64,000 nucleotides of DNA from Variovorax beijingensis (GTDB lineage: Bacteria; Pseudomonadota; Gammaproteobacteria; Burkholderiales; Burkholderiaceae_C). Shown here in pieces: positions 1-9,276 of the stretch. Both the position numbers and the translations under genes were made by a program. Numbering within the stretch: position 1 is the first letter of the stretch; each line of letters begins with the position of its first letter. The stretch covers positions 186,001 through 250,000 of the forward strand of contig NZ_VIVL01000006.1 in assembly GCF_007828835.1 (NCBI RefSeq). Reading direction: 5' to 3'. The notes below the pieces were generated by a model. That model saw nothing but the letters and a program-made list of their open reading frames with translations. It searched no databases and was not told the DNA's origin.

Positions 1-1695
1 CAGCGCCGCATCGTGCGCCGCGCCATTCGCCACGGCTACAAGCTGGGCCAGAAGAAGCCTTTCTTCCACAAGCTGGTGCCCGACCTCGTGAAGCTTATGG
101 GCGAGGCCTACCCCAAGCTGGTGGCCGATGAAAAGCGCATCACCGAAACGCTCAAGGCCGAAGAAGAACGCTTCTTCGAGACGCTGGCCAACGGCATGGA
201 AATCCTCGACGCGGCGCTGGCCGGCGGTGCGAAGACGCTGCCGGGCGAGGTCGCCTTCAAGCTGCACGACACCTACGGCTTCCCGCTCGACCTGTCGGCC
301 GACGTGTGCCGCGAGCGCGGCGTGAGCGTCGACGAGGCCGGCTTCAATGCCGCCATGGAAAAGCAGAAGGCCGCGGGCCGCGCCGCCGGCAAGTTCAAGA
401 TGGACCGCAACGTCGAGTACGGCGGCGCAGGCAACGTCTTCACGGGCTACGACAAGCTGGAAGAAAACGCCAAGGTCGTGGCGCTGTACTTCGAAGGCGC
501 GGCCGTGCAGCAACTGAAGGAAGGCCAGCCCGGCATCGTCGTGCTCGACACCACGCCCTTCTATTCGGAGAGCGGCGGCCAGGTCGGCGACCAGGGCGTG
601 CTGGTGGCCGAGGGCGTGCAGTTCGGCGTGGACGACACGCAGAAGATCAAGGCCGACGTGTTCGGCCACCACGGCACGCAGACCCAGGGCACGCTCAAGG
701 TGGGCGACACGGTCACGGCCGCGGTCGACACCGCGCGCCGCGCCGCCACCATGCGCAACCATTCGGTCACGCACCTGATGCACAAGGCGCTGCGCGAAGT
801 GCTGGGCGCGCACGTGCAGCAGAAGGGCTCGCTGGTCGATGCCGACAAGACGCGCTTCGACTTCGCGCACAACGCGCCCGTCACGCACGACCAGATCCTC
901 GAGATCGAGAAGCGCGTGAACGCCGAGATCCTGGCCAACACCGAGACGCATGCGCGCGTGATGGACATGGAGTCGGCCCAGAAGACCGGCGCCGTGATGC
1001 TGTTCGGCGAGAAGTACGGCGAGAGCGTGCGCGTGCTCGACATCGGCACCAGCCGCGAACTCTGCGGCGGCACCCACGTGGGCCGCACGGGCGACATCGG
1101 CCTGTTCAAGATCGTGAGCGAAGGCGGCGTGGCCGCCGGCGTGCGGCGCATCGAAGCCGTCACGGGCGCCAATGCGCTCGGTTACCTGCAGGAGCTCGAA
1201 GCCACGGTGCAGAGCGTGGCTGCCACGCTCAAGTCGCCGGCCGCCGAGCTGCAGGGCCGGCTCACGCAGGTGCTGGAGCAGGTGAGGGCGCTGGAGCGCG
1301 AGGTGGGCTCGCTCAAGGGCAAGCTCGCGTCGTCCAAGGGCGACGAGCTCGTGGCGCAGGCGGTGGACGTCAACGGCATCAAGGTGCTGGCCGCCAAGCT
1401 CGACGGCGCCGACGCCAAGACGCTGCGCGACACCATGGACAAGCTCAAGGACAAGCTCAAGACGGCCGTGGTCGTGCTGGCCGCGGTCGATGGCGCCAAG
1501 GTGCAGGTGGCTGCGGGCGTGACGAGCGACACGGTCGGCAAGGTCAAGGCCGGCGAGCTGGTCAACTTCGTCGCGCAGCAGGTGGGCGGCAAGGGCGGCG
1601 GCAAGGCCGACATGGCGATGGCCGGCGGCACCGACGCCGCGGGCCTGCCGGCCGCGCTCCAATCGGTGCAGGCCTGGGTGGCGGAACGCACCTGA
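1..1695 (+). CDS. alaS: alanyl-tRNA synthetase, 5'-truncated by window edge
   Basis: Charges tRNA-Ala with alanine and edits mischarged Ser/Gly in the cytoplasm. The frame is open from base 1 and stops at TGA 1693-1695, leaving 564 codons. Against the usual length of about 875 residues, roughly the first third (class II catalytic core) lies before the window. The editing-domain metal motifs are visible: HSVTH at 760-774, followed by a further His, and CGGTH at 1063-1077. A Leu/Glu/Lys-rich helical stretch (about 1190-1350) then leads into the C-Ala domain with its Gly/Lys-rich tail near the end (about 1580-1640). The stop overlaps the start of the next gene by one base, so the two are probably co-transcribed. 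Identification is firm. Confidence 0.97.
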   Translation, partial: QRRIVRRAIRHGYKLGQKKPFFHKLVPDLVKLMGEAYPKLVADEKRITETLKAEEERFFETLANGMEILDAALAGGAKTLPGEVAFKLHDTYGFPLDLSADVCRERGVSVDEAGFNAAMEKQKAAGRAAGKFKMDRNVEYGGAGNVFTGYDKLEENAKVVALYFEGAAVQQLKEGQPGIVVLDTTPFYSESGGQVGDQGVLVAEGVQFGVDDTQKIKADVFGHHGTQTQGTLKVGDTVTAAVDTARRAATMRNHSVTHLMHKALREVLGAHVQQKGSLVDADKTRFDFAHNAPVTHDQILEIEKRVNAEILANTETHARVMDMESAQKTGAVMLFGEKYGESVRVLDIGTSRELCGGTHVGRTGDIGLFKIVSEGGVAAGVRRIEAVTGANALGYLQELEATVQSVAATLKSPAAELQGRLTQVLEQVRALEREVGSLKGKLASSKGDELVAQAVDVNGIKVLAAKLDGADAKTLRDTMDKLKDKLKTAVVVLAAVDGAKVQVAAGVTSDTVGKVKAGELVNFVAQQVGGKGGGKADMAMAGGTDAAGLPAALQSVQAWVAERT

Positions 1696-2726
1696 TGGCC
1701 CAAGCCGAGGCGCCCGACCGGCCTCCCGGCGAAGTGCTGGTGATGGGGGCGGGCACCATCGGCTGCTTCGTGGGCGGCAGCCTGGCGGCGGCCGGTGTGC
1801 CGGTGACCTTCGTCGGCCGTCCGCGCGTGCTGCAGGGCCTGGCGGCACACGGCCTGGCGCTCACCGACTTGGAAGGCGGCACGCATCGCCTGCCGGCCGC
1901 GAGCCTTCGCCTCAGCGAGCAGGTGCCCGTGGGCGCAGTGCCGGCGCTGGTGCTGCTGTGCGTGAAGAGCGGTGCCACGGCCGAGGCCGCTGCCGAACTG
2001 GCCTTTGCGCTGCCCGCAGGCACGCTGGTGGTCTCGCTGCAGAACGGCATCTCCAACTGTGCCTCGGCGTCGCGCGTGGGCCCCACGCTCCAGGTGCTGC
2101 CGGGCATGGTGCCCTACAACGTGGCCGAGATCGGACCCGGTGCCTTCCACCGCGGAACGGCCGGCCGGCTGGCGGCGCAGGACGATGCGGCGCTGCGGCC
2201 CTGGCTGCCGGTCTTCGAGCGGGCCGGCGTGCCGCTCGACCTCTATCCTGACCTGCTGCCCGTGCAGTGGGGCAAGCTGCTGCTCAACCTTAACAACCCG
2301 GTCAATGCGCTGTCAGGCCTGCCGCTGCGCGACGAGCTGCTGCAGCGCGGCTACCGGCGCTGCTTTGCGGCGCTGATCGACGAGGCGCTCGGCGTGCTGG
2401 GCAGCGCCGGCATTGCGCCCGCGCAGGTGGCCGCGGTGCCGGCGCAGCGGCTGTCGGCGGTGCTGCGGCTGCCCGACTGGCTGTTTCGCATCGTCGCGGC
2501 GCGCATGTTGCGCATCGATGCCAAAGCCCGCTCGAGCATGGCCGACGACCTGGCGCTCGGGCGCCGCACCGAGATCGATGCGCTCAGCGGCGAGGTCGTG
2601 CGGCTCGCGCAGGACCAGGACCTGGAGGCGCCGCGCAACGCCAGGATGTTCGCGCTGCTCGAGGAATGGCCCGCGCAGCCCCGGCGCTGGACGGCACGGC
2701 AATTGCAAGACGCACTGGGCCTGTAG
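1695..2726 (+). CDS. 2-dehydropantoate 2-reductase family protein
   Basis: 343 residues. Ketopantoate reductase-type NAD(P)H-dependent oxidoreductase; the classic member makes pantoate for coenzyme A. The N-terminal Rossmann motif GAGTIG (about residues 16-21) sits in the typical PanE context. Other family marks are a KSGAT segment near residue 95, QNGISN near 117 and WGKLLLNLNNPVNALSG near 195, which carries the Lys and Asn residues used in catalysis. The ATG at 1695 overlaps the alaS stop. Several paralogues usually occur in this group of bacteria, and not all make pantoate, so the specific substrate is open. Family assignment is confident, the symbol panE is not. Confidence 0.85.
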   Translation: MAQAEAPDRPPGEVLVMGAGTIGCFVGGSLAAAGVPVTFVGRPRVLQGLAAHGLALTDLEGGTHRLPAASLRLSEQVPVGAVPALVLLCVKSGATAEAAAELAFALPAGTLVVSLQNGISNCASASRVGPTLQVLPGMVPYNVAEIGPGAFHRGTAGRLAAQDDAALRPWLPVFERAGVPLDLYPDLLPVQWGKLLLNLNNPVNALSGLPLRDELLQRGYRRCFAALIDEALGVLGSAGIAPAQVAAVPAQRLSAVLRLPDWLFRIVAARMLRIDAKARSSMADDLALGRRTEIDALSGEVVRLAQDQDLEAPRNARMFALLEEWPAQPRRWTARQLQDALGL

Positions 2727-2786
2727 CCGCACGGACGCTGTACCCTCTGGGGCCATCGGTGCGCATGGTTTCAAGGGAGTGTTCTC

Positions 2787-4043
2787 ATGCAGGTTCTGAT
2801 CCTCGGCAGCGGTGTCATCGGCACCTCGGTGGCGTACTACCTGGCGCGCGCCGGCCATGACGTGACGGTGCTCGAGCGGCAGCCCGCGCCCGCGCTCGAA
2901 ACCAGCTTCGGCAATGCGGGCGAAGTCTCGCCCGGCTATTCGGCGCCATGGGCCGGACCCGGCGTGCCGCTCAAGGCCATCAAGTGGATGCTCATGCAGC
3001 ACAGCCCGCTGGTGATCAAGCCCATGCTCGATCCGGCCATGTGGCGCTGGGGCCTGTCGATGCTGTGCAATTGCACGCAGGCGCGCTATGAACTCAACAA
3101 GGGCCGCATGGTGCGGCTCGCCGAATACAGCCGCGACTGCCTGAAGGCGCTGCGCGCCGACACCGGCATCCGCTACGACGAACGCGCGCTCGGCACGCTG
3201 CAGCTCTTTCGAAGCCAGAAGCAGCTCGACGGCATCGCCAAGGACGTGGAAGTGCTCGAGGCCTCCGGCGTGCCCTACCAGGTGCTCGACCGCGAAGGCT
3301 GCGTGCGGTACGAGCCGGCGCTCGCGGCCGTGAAGAACAAGTTCGTCGGCGGGCTGCGCCTGCCGGGCGACGAGACCGGCGACTGCTTCAAGTTCACGCA
3401 GGCGCTGGCGGTGCTGGCCGAGGCGGCCGGCGCGAAGTTCCGCTTCGGCGTGGCCATCCAGGCCATCGAGCACGACGCCGGCGGCGTCACCGCCGTGAGC
3501 ACCGACGCCGGCCGCTTCACGGCGGACCGCTACGTGGTGGCGCTTGGCAGCTACTCGCCGGCCATGGTCAAGCCGCTGGGCATCGACCTGCCGGTGTACC
3601 CGGTCAAGGGCTTCTCGATCACCGTGCCCATCTCCGACGCCAGCGGCGCGCCCGAATCCACCGTGATGGACGAGACCTTCAAGGTGGCCGTCACCCGGCT
3701 GGGCGAGCGCATCCGCGTGGGCGGTACCGCGCAGCTCTCGGGCTTCGACCTGCGGCTCGATGCGAAGCGGCGCGACACGCTCGAGCACGTCGTGACCGAC
3801 CTCTTTCCAAAGGGCGGCAACGTGCGCGACGCCTCCTTCTGGACCGGCCTGCGCCCCATGACGCCCGACGGCACGCCGGTGATCGGCGCCACGCGCATTC
3901 CCAACCTGATGCTGAGCACCGGCCACGGCACCCTCGGCTGGACCATGGCGGCCGGCACCGGCCGCGTGATGGCCGACCTGATCGACGGCCGAAGCCCCGC
4001 CATCGACATGGAAGGGCTGACGGTCGCGCGCTACGGCGCGTGA
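2787..4043 (+). CDS. dadA: D-amino acid dehydrogenase
   Basis: 418 residues, the usual length of the DadA small subunit. FAD enzyme of the inner face of the membrane that oxidises D-amino acids, classically D-alanine, to 2-oxo acids and ammonia and passes electrons to the respiratory chain. The first residues hold the dinucleotide motif GSGVIGTS, followed by the DadA-typical [18 protein letters not shown] segment at about residues 37-54. The C-terminal FAD motif is in the [14 protein letters not shown] and STGHGTLGW stretches at about 355-395. AAGGGAG at 2773-2779 supports the ATG at 2787. It follows the reductase gene by 60 bases and is the last gene before the promoter of the catabolic cluster. 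Confidence 0.93.
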   Translation: MQVLILGSGVIGTSVAYYLARAGHDVTVLERQPAPALETSFGNAGEVSPGYSAPWAGPGVPLKAIKWMLMQHSPLVIKPMLDPAMWRWGLSMLCNCTQARYELNKGRMVRLAEYSRDCLKALRADTGIRYDERALGTLQLFRSQKQLDGIAKDVEVLEASGVPYQVLDREGCVRYEPALAAVKNKFVGGLRLPGDETGDCFKFTQALAVLAEAAGAKFRFGVAIQAIEHDAGGVTAVSTDAGRFTADRYVVALGSYSPAMVKPLGIDLPVYPVKGFSITVPISDASGAPESTVMDETFKVAVTRLGERIRVGGTAQLSGFDLRLDAKRRDTLEHVVTDLFPKGGNVRDASFWTGLRPMTPDGTPVIGATRIPNLMLSTGHGTLGWTMAAGTGRVMADLIDGRSPAIDMEGLTVARYGA

Positions 4044-4170
4044 GCTGAGCAGCACCGGCCGGCGCGCGGGGCAAGAGCCCGCGGCCCTCCGGACAACCCG
4101 TCGAGAACCACCTGTGGGCCGCACGGCCGACCGGGGCTGCGCGCCTTGGATTCAAGGGTTTGTACCTAGA

Positions 4171-4199
4171 TTGACGAAGCCATTGGTACTCGGTATTCT
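4171..4199 (+). promoter_or_regulatory. sigma-70 promoter for the catabolic operon
   Basis: TTGACG at 4171-4176 and TATTCT at 4194-4199 are separated by exactly 17 bases, close to the sigma-70 consensus, in a conspicuously A/T-richer stretch of this G+C-rich window. A start point near 4206 would give a leader of about 60 bases before the ATG at 4265. It is the only good promoter seen upstream of a run of 17 same-strand genes with short gaps, so it probably drives much of that run. Confidence 0.7.
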
Positions 4200-4224
4200 T
4201 CGCTCCGTTCCATTAATAAATCAC

Positions 4225-4242
4225 TGTTTCATTAGTGAAACA
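4225..4242. promoter_or_regulatory. palindromic operator candidate (IclR type)
   Basis: TGTTTCATTAGTGAAACA has perfect 7-base arms around a 4-base centre. It sits about 25 bases downstream of the -10 box, where a bound repressor would block transcription. Arms of the form TGTTTCA/TGAAACA resemble sites bound by IclR-family members such as KdgR, and an IclR-type regulator is encoded 3.3 kb downstream in the same run. The palindrome is seen directly; the pairing with that regulator is inferred. Confidence 0.6.
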
Positions 4243-4264
4243 AACAGATCAACCCACGAACGCC

Positions 4265-5248
4265 ATGCCATCCACACGCCGACAAGCCATTGCAACCGCG
4301 CTCGCACTGGCCGCCGCCTGCGCCACCGGGCTCGCCCGGGCCGACAGCTATCCGAGCAAGCCGATCACGCTGGTTGTCGCCTATCCGGCCGGCGGCGACA
4401 CCGACGCGCTCGCGCGGCTCTTCGCCGAAAAGCTGTCGGCGCGCGTGGGCCAGCCCGTGGTGGTCGACAACCGTCCCGGCGCCAGCGGCATCATCGGCAG
4501 CGCCTATGTCTCCAAGGCGCAGCCCGACGGCTACACGCTGCTGCTCGCGCCCAGCACCTTCTCGATTGCGCAGCTGGTGCTCAAGACGGGCGGCACCTCG
4601 GGCTACGACGTGCTCAACGGCTTCACGCCCATCGTGCAGACCGGCAGCCTGCCGCTGTTCCTGGTGGCGAGCGGCGCCAGCGGCCTGGCGAGCGTGAAGG
4701 ACCTGGCGGCAGCGGCCAAGGCCGGCAAGCCGCTGACCTATGCGAGCCCGGGCAGTGGCTCGCCGATGCACATCCTGGGCGAGATGTTCAACCGCGCCGC
4801 AGGCGTGAATCTGGCGCACGTGCCCTACAAGGGCGTGGCGCCCGCGGTCAACGACGTGCTGGGCGGCCACGTGCCCGCCACCTTCATCACGCTGGGCCCG
4901 GTGGCGCCGTACCTCGCCAACGGCAAGATGCTGCCGCTCGCGGTGGCATCGCGCGAGCGTTCGGCACTGGCGCCCAAGGTGCCGACGCTGCTGGAACTCG
5001 GCTACAAGGACGTGGAGGTCACGGCCTGGAACGGCCTCTGGGGCCCGCGCAACCTGCCGCCCGAGATCGTCAAGACGCTCAACGGCCACTTCAACGAGAT
5101 CCTGAAGATGCCCGACATCGTCTCGCGCATGGCCGTTCTCGGCACCACGCCCGTGGGTGGCAGTGCCGACGTGCTCGGCAAGATCAACGCCGCGGACTTC
5201 GAACGTTTCGGCAAGGTCATCAAGGAGCTCGGCATCCAGGCCGACTGA
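4265..5248 (+). CDS. Bug/TTT-family periplasmic solute-binding protein
   Basis: 327 residues. Extracytoplasmic receptor of the tripartite tricarboxylate transporter family, a fold that usually binds carboxylates or aromatic acids. An N-terminal signal (RRQAIATALALAAACATG, cleavage near ARA-DS) precedes the family start SYPSKPITLVVAYPAGGDTD. The family markers DNRPGASG and VPYKG are present. A GTG at 4235 would extend the frame by ten residues but lies inside the palindrome, so the ATG at 4265 is preferred although no strong ribosome site precedes it. It is first in the catabolic run. No TctA/TctB-type membrane partner is encoded nearby, so it must share a membrane component or act as a sensor. 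Confidence 0.88.
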   Translation: MPSTRRQAIATALALAAACATGLARADSYPSKPITLVVAYPAGGDTDALARLFAEKLSARVGQPVVVDNRPGASGIIGSAYVSKAQPDGYTLLLAPSTFSIAQLVLKTGGTSGYDVLNGFTPIVQTGSLPLFLVASGASGLASVKDLAAAAKAGKPLTYASPGSGSPMHILGEMFNRAAGVNLAHVPYKGVAPAVNDVLGGHVPATFITLGPVAPYLANGKMLPLAVASRERSALAPKVPTLLELGYKDVEVTAWNGLWGPRNLPPEIVKTLNGHFNEILKMPDIVSRMAVLGTTPVGGSADVLGKINAADFERFGKVIKELGIQAD

Positions 5249-5254
5249 ACGCAC

Positions 5255-6070
5255 ATGACCGAACTCAAAGCCGTTCCCGATCCCTCGAGCCTGCAAGCCC
5301 TGTTGGCCGAGCTGCCCGCCAATCTGCTGGCGGGCCGCCGCATCCTCGTGACCGGCGGCGCGCGCGGGCTGGGGCTTGCCTTTGCGCAGTGCATCGCGGC
5401 GGCGGGCGCGAGCGTGGTGCTGGCCGACATCCTCGGCGAGCTGGCGGAGAGCGAAGCCAGGGCGCTGCGCGATGCCGGCCACAAGGCGTACGCGCTGGCC
5501 GTCGACCTGTCGGATCCGGCTTCGATCGAGGCCTGTGCAACGGAAGCCGTCCGCCTGCTCGGCGGGCTCGACGGCCTCGTCAACAACGCCGCCATCACCA
5601 ATTCGGGTGGACGCGATGCGCACCAGCTCGACCTCGACACCTGGGACCGCGTGATGAACGTCAACGTGCGCGGCACTTGGCTCATGGGCCGGGCCTGCCG
5701 GCCCGCGCTCGCGGCCAGCGGACGCGGCGCGGTGGTCAACCTCGCGTCCGACACCGCGCTGTGGGGCGCCCCCAACCTGCTGGCTTATGCGTCGAGCAAG
5801 GGCGCCGTCATTGCCATGACGCGCTCGCTGGCGCGCGAGTGGGGCGGCGACAACGTCACCGTCAACGCCGTGGCGCCGGGCCTCACGCTGGTGGAAGCCA
5901 CCGAGTACGTGCCGATGGCGCGCCACCAGAAGTACCTCGAAGGCCGCGCCATCCCGCGCGAGCAGCAGGCCGCCGACGTCTGCGGCGCCACGCTGTACCT
6001 GCTTTCCGGCCTCGCACGCTTCGTGACGGGCCAGCTGCTCGCCGTCAACGGCGGCTTTGCGATGCACTGA
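5255..6070 (+). CDS. SDR family oxidoreductase (canonical active site)
   Basis: 271 residues. Classical short-chain dehydrogenase/reductase, NAD(P)-dependent, interconverting an alcohol and a carbonyl. It has the cofactor motif TGGARGLG near residue 30, NNAA near 110, a catalytic Ser region and the YASSK active site (Tyr and Lys both present) near residue 178. The N-terminal ~25 residues before the Rossmann fold are longer than usual. It begins 6 bases after the receptor gene. In the operon it could oxidise a dihydrodiol or hydroxy-acid intermediate; the substrate is unknown. Confidence 0.88.
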   Translation: MTELKAVPDPSSLQALLAELPANLLAGRRILVTGGARGLGLAFAQCIAAAGASVVLADILGELAESEARALRDAGHKAYALAVDLSDPASIEACATEAVRLLGGLDGLVNNAAITNSGGRDAHQLDLDTWDRVMNVNVRGTWLMGRACRPALAASGRGAVVNLASDTALWGAPNLLAYASSKGAVIAMTRSLAREWGGDNVTVNAVAPGLTLVEATEYVPMARHQKYLEGRAIPREQQAADVCGATLYLLSGLARFVTGQLLAVNGGFAMH

Positions 6071-6105
6071 ATCAAATTTTTCCGACGACGAATGGAGTGA
6101 ACACG

Positions 6106-6654
6106 ATGAGCGATTTGTCCGAACAGCAGAAGATCACCGACACCGCCGGCAGCACGCTGGCGCAGCCCGAAGGCAGCAGCCTGGCCGAGTGGATGAACAG
6201 CCGCATCGCGCGCTACGAAACCCGCAAGTACGACTGGGATGCGCTCAAGTTCCAGGCCGACCTCGATCCCAAGTTCCGCCGCGCGCAGATGCGCTACGTG
6301 GGCACGGGCGGCACCGGCGTTGCCAAGGACGTCAACACCGTGCCGGCCGAGCACTTCACCTTCTCCACCATGGTGATCCCGGCCGGCCATGAAGGCCCGC
6401 CGCACCTGCACACCGACGTGGAAGAGGTGTTCTTCCTGATCCGCGGCAAGCTCAAGGTGGTGATCGAAAAGGACGGCGAGCGCTTCGAAACCGTCATGAC
6501 CGACCGCGACCTGATCTCGGTGCCGCCGGGCGTGTACCGCGAAGAGATCAACATCGGCGACGAAGACGCACTGATGTGCGTGATGCTCGGCGCGAAGAAG
6601 CCCGTGACGCCGACCTATCCGGCCGACCATCCGCTCGCGAAGATCAAGCGCTGA
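6106..6654 (+). CDS. cupin-domain protein
   Basis: 182 residues. Single-domain cupin with a likely metal site: the first cupin motif reads GHEGPPHLHTDVEEVFFLIRG (about residues 89-109), giving two His and a Glu ligand. The second motif near SVPPGVYREEINIG lacks an obvious matching His. About 75 residues precede the barrel. GGAG at 6093-6096 precedes the ATG at 6106. Such cupins act as dioxygenases, isomerases or storage-type proteins, and nothing here separates these. It lies between an SDR and a hydrolase gene in the run, so a role in the same pathway is inferred. Confidence 0.8.
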   Translation: MSDLSEQQKITDTAGSTLAQPEGSSLAEWMNSRIARYETRKYDWDALKFQADLDPKFRRAQMRYVGTGGTGVAKDVNTVPAEHFTFSTMVIPAGHEGPPHLHTDVEEVFFLIRGKLKVVIEKDGERFETVMTDRDLISVPPGVYREEINIGDEDALMCVMLGAKKPVTPTYPADHPLAKIKR

Positions 6655-6668
6655 AGAAGAAGCAGGCC

Positions 6669-7544
6669 ATGAACGACGCCACCGCCACCGACGTGCTGAC
6701 CGCCTTGCCCGCTTCCGAGCTGGCGCTGCTGGAGGCCCGCTTTCCGGCGCACGCCGTGCCGGTCGAAGGCAGTGCCGTGGTGTCGGTGCGCGAATGCGGC
6801 ACGGGCCCGGCCCTCATCTGCCTGCACGGCATCGGCTCCGGTGCGGCCTCGTGGCTCGGCCTCGCCTTGCAGCTCGCGCCGCAGGCCCGCGTGATCGCGT
6901 GGGATGCGCCGGGCTATGGCGCATCGACGCCGCTCGCGGCCGCGGCGCCTTGCGCGGCCGACTATGCGCAGCGGCTGCACGGGTTGCTCGATGCGCTCGA
7001 CATCCAGTCCTGCGTGCTGGTCGGCCATTCGCTCGGTGCGCTCACTGCCGCGTCTGCCGCGCGCGAGGATTCGGCGCTGGCCTCGCGCATCCGGCGCCTC
7101 GTGCTCATCAGCCCCGCGGCCGGCTATGGCGCCCCGCAGCGCGAGGAAGCCCGCCGCAAGGTGCGCGCCGAGCGGCTTGCCACGCTCGACGAGCTCGGCA
7201 TCGCCGGCATGGCCGCGAAGCGCGCGGGGCGCCTCGTGTCCGGCAGTGCCGGCGAACTCGCGCGCCAATGGGTGCAGTGGAACATGGCGCAGCTGAACGA
7301 GGGCGGCTATCGCCAGGCCGTCGAGCTGCTGTGCAACGCCGACCTGCTGGCCGACCTGCCGCCCGCCATGCCGGTGCGCGTAGCCTGCGGCACGCTCGAT
7401 GCCGTCACCACGCCAGAGGCCTGCGCCGAAGTCGCGCGCCGCTGCGGCGTGCCGCTCGAACCGATCGCCAATGCAGGACACGCCAGCTACGTGGAGCAGC
7501 CGCAGGCCGTTGCCGCACTGCTGCGCGAAGTGCTCGCCGCCTGA
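6669..7544 (+). CDS. alpha/beta hydrolase
   Basis: 291 residues. The alpha/beta-hydrolase fold is clear: the oxyanion segment LHGIGSG near residue 55, and a full catalytic triad of Ser121 in GHSLG, Asp244 in GTLDAV and His271 in NAGHAS. This size and layout match meta-cleavage-product hydrolases and enol-lactonases of aromatic pathways. With a candidate ring-cleavage enzyme encoded in the same run, C-C or ester hydrolysis of a ring-opened product is a reasonable guess, but it is not proven. The ATG at 6669 is chosen because the upstream part of the frame overlaps the cupin gene; a purine-rich site precedes it. Confidence 0.87.
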   Translation: MNDATATDVLTALPASELALLEARFPAHAVPVEGSAVVSVRECGTGPALICLHGIGSGAASWLGLALQLAPQARVIAWDAPGYGASTPLAAAAPCAADYAQRLHGLLDALDIQSCVLVGHSLGALTAASAAREDSALASRIRRLVLISPAAGYGAPQREEARRKVRAERLATLDELGIAGMAAKRAGRLVSGSAGELARQWVQWNMAQLNEGGYRQAVELLCNADLLADLPPAMPVRVACGTLDAVTTPEACAEVARRCGVPLEPIANAGHASYVEQPQAVAALLREVLAA

Positions 7545-7597
7545 CAGGCCTGACAGAAGACACACCACAAGACATGCAAAGGGAAGAACGAACCACC

Positions 7598-8434
7598 ATG
7601 GCCACCAACGACAACGAGACAATGGAAGAGGGCGGCGAGCGCTACAACGTACCGGCGCTCGAACGCGGCCTGCGCGTGCTGTGCGAGTTCAGCCGCGAGA
7701 GCCGCACGCTCTCCGCGCCCGAACTGGCGCGCCGCCTCGACCTGCCGCGCTCGACCGTGTTCCGGCTGCTCACCACGCTCGAGAACATGGGCTTCCTCGA
7801 GCGCGCCGAGGGCGGGCGCGACTACCGCCTGGGCCTGGCCGTGCTGCGCCTGGGCTTCGAGTACCTGGCCTCGCTCGAGCTCACGCAGCTGGGCGCACCG
7901 CTGCTCAACCGCCTGTGCGACGAGCTGCGCACGCCCTGCAACCTGGTGGTGCGCGACGGCCGCTCCATCGTCTACGTGGCCAAGGTGGCGCCGCCCACGC
8001 CGTTCGCAAGCTCGGTCACTGTGGGCACGCGCCTGCCGGCCCATGCCACCGTGCTCGGCCGCGTGCTGCTCGAAGACCTCACGCTGCCGCAGCTGCGCGC
8101 GCTCTATCCGGAAGACCGGCTCGAGACCTTCTCGCCGAGCACGCCCAAGACCGTGAGCGAGCTGTTCGACATGGTGCAGGCCGACCGCACGCGCGGCTAC
8201 GTGCTGGGCGAAGGCTTCTTCGAATCGAACATCTCCAGCATCGCGGCGCCGGTGCGCGACCACAGCGGCCACATCGTGGCTGCGCTGGGCGCCACCATCA
8301 CCTCGGGCCACATCGAGGAGAACCGCATGGACGAGATGGTGCAGCGCGTGCGCGCCACCGCCGAGGAAATTTCGGGCCTCCTGAACTACTCGCCTGCCCG
8401 CACGCAAAAGGTGGTGCCGCTTCGCAGCGCATGA
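7598..8434 (+). CDS. IclR family transcriptional regulator
   Basis: 278 residues. An N-terminal winged helix-turn-helix (LSAPELARRLDLPRSTVFRLL, about residues 37-57) is followed by the IclR effector domain (about 90-265), a GAF-like fold that binds small aromatic or carboxylic acids. The ATG at 7598 is preceded by GGGAAG; an in-frame ATG at 7574 would add eight residues. It lies within the catabolic run, 53 bases after the hydrolase gene, and its stop overlaps the next start. It is the only regulator in the 17-gene run and probably senses the substrate or an intermediate. The 18-base palindrome at 4225-4242 is its likely site. Confidence 0.93.
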   Translation: MATNDNETMEEGGERYNVPALERGLRVLCEFSRESRTLSAPELARRLDLPRSTVFRLLTTLENMGFLERAEGGRDYRLGLAVLRLGFEYLASLELTQLGAPLLNRLCDELRTPCNLVVRDGRSIVYVAKVAPPTPFASSVTVGTRLPAHATVLGRVLLEDLTLPQLRALYPEDRLETFSPSTPKTVSELFDMVQADRTRGYVLGEGFFESNISSIAAPVRDHSGHIVAALGATITSGHIEENRMDEMVQRVRATAEEISGLLNYSPARTQKVVPLRSA

Positions 8435-9276
8435 ACCACGCCATGACACAGCCTTCTTCTTCCTTCTTTTCCGCCGACGCACTGGCGGGCCGCGTGGCCG
8501 TGGTCACGGGCGGTTCCTCGGGCATCGGCCTGGCCACGGTCGAGCTGCTGCTCGAATGCGGCGCCGCGGTGGCGCTGTGCGGCCGCAATGCCGGGCGGCT
8601 CGACGGCGCGGTGGCCGGCCTGCGCGAAAGGCACCCCGACGCGCGGCTTTTCGCGCAACCCTGCGACGTGCTCGACGGCCCCTCGGTGCGCGCCTTTGCG
8701 GCCGCCAGCGAGGCCGCGCTCGGCCCGGCCTCGATGCTGGTCAACAACGCGGGGCAGGGGCGCGTCTCCACCTTCGCCGATACCGACGACGCGGCCTGGA
8801 CCGAGGAGCTCAAGCTCAAGTTCTTCTCGGTCATCAACCCCACGCGCGCCTTCCTGCCGCAGCTCTCGGCGCAGCGTGCCGTGCTGGGCGATGCCGCCAT
8901 CGTCTGCGCCAACTCGCTGCTTGCGCGCCAGCCCGAGCCGCACATGGTCGCCACCTCGGCCGCGCGCGCCGGCCTGCTGAACCTCGTGCGCTCGATGGCC
9001 ACCGAGTTCGCGCCGCACGGCGTGCGCGTGAACGGCATCCTGATCGGCCTGGTCGAGTCGGGCCAATGGCGCCGCCGCTTCGAGGCGCGCGAAGACCGGT
9101 CGCAGGACTGGGCCGCATGGAGCGGCCAGCTCGCGCAGAACAAGCACATCCCGCTGGGCCGCCTGGGGCTTCCGAGCGAAGCCGCACGCGCCATTCTTTT
9201 TCTTGCTTCACCGCTCGCGTCATACACGACCGGCAGCCACATCGATATTTCCGGAGGCCTTTCGCGCCATGCATAA
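8431..9276 (+). CDS. SDR-fold protein lacking the YxxxK active site
   Basis: 281 residues. The Rossmann cofactor motif TGGSSGIG and the NNAG motif are intact, and the C-terminal ISGG segment is family-typical. Where the catalytic Tyr-x-x-x-Lys should be, the sequence reads HMVATSAARAG, placing Met172 and Ser176 at the Tyr and Lys positions. The enzyme therefore probably binds NAD(P) but cannot use the standard SDR proton relay. The start overlaps the iclR stop (ATGA); a second ATG follows at 8443. The 3' end overlaps the ThDP enzyme gene by eight bases, suggesting coupled translation. Confidence 0.85.
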   Translation: MNHAMTQPSSSFFSADALAGRVAVVTGGSSGIGLATVELLLECGAAVALCGRNAGRLDGAVAGLRERHPDARLFAQPCDVLDGPSVRAFAAASEAALGPASMLVNNAGQGRVSTFADTDDAAWTEELKLKFFSVINPTRAFLPQLSAQRAVLGDAAIVCANSLLARQPEPHMVATSAARAGLLNLVRSMATEFAPHGVRVNGILIGLVESGQWRRRFEAREDRSQDWAAWSGQLAQNKHIPLGRLGLPSEAARAILFLASPLASYTTGSHIDISGGLSRHA

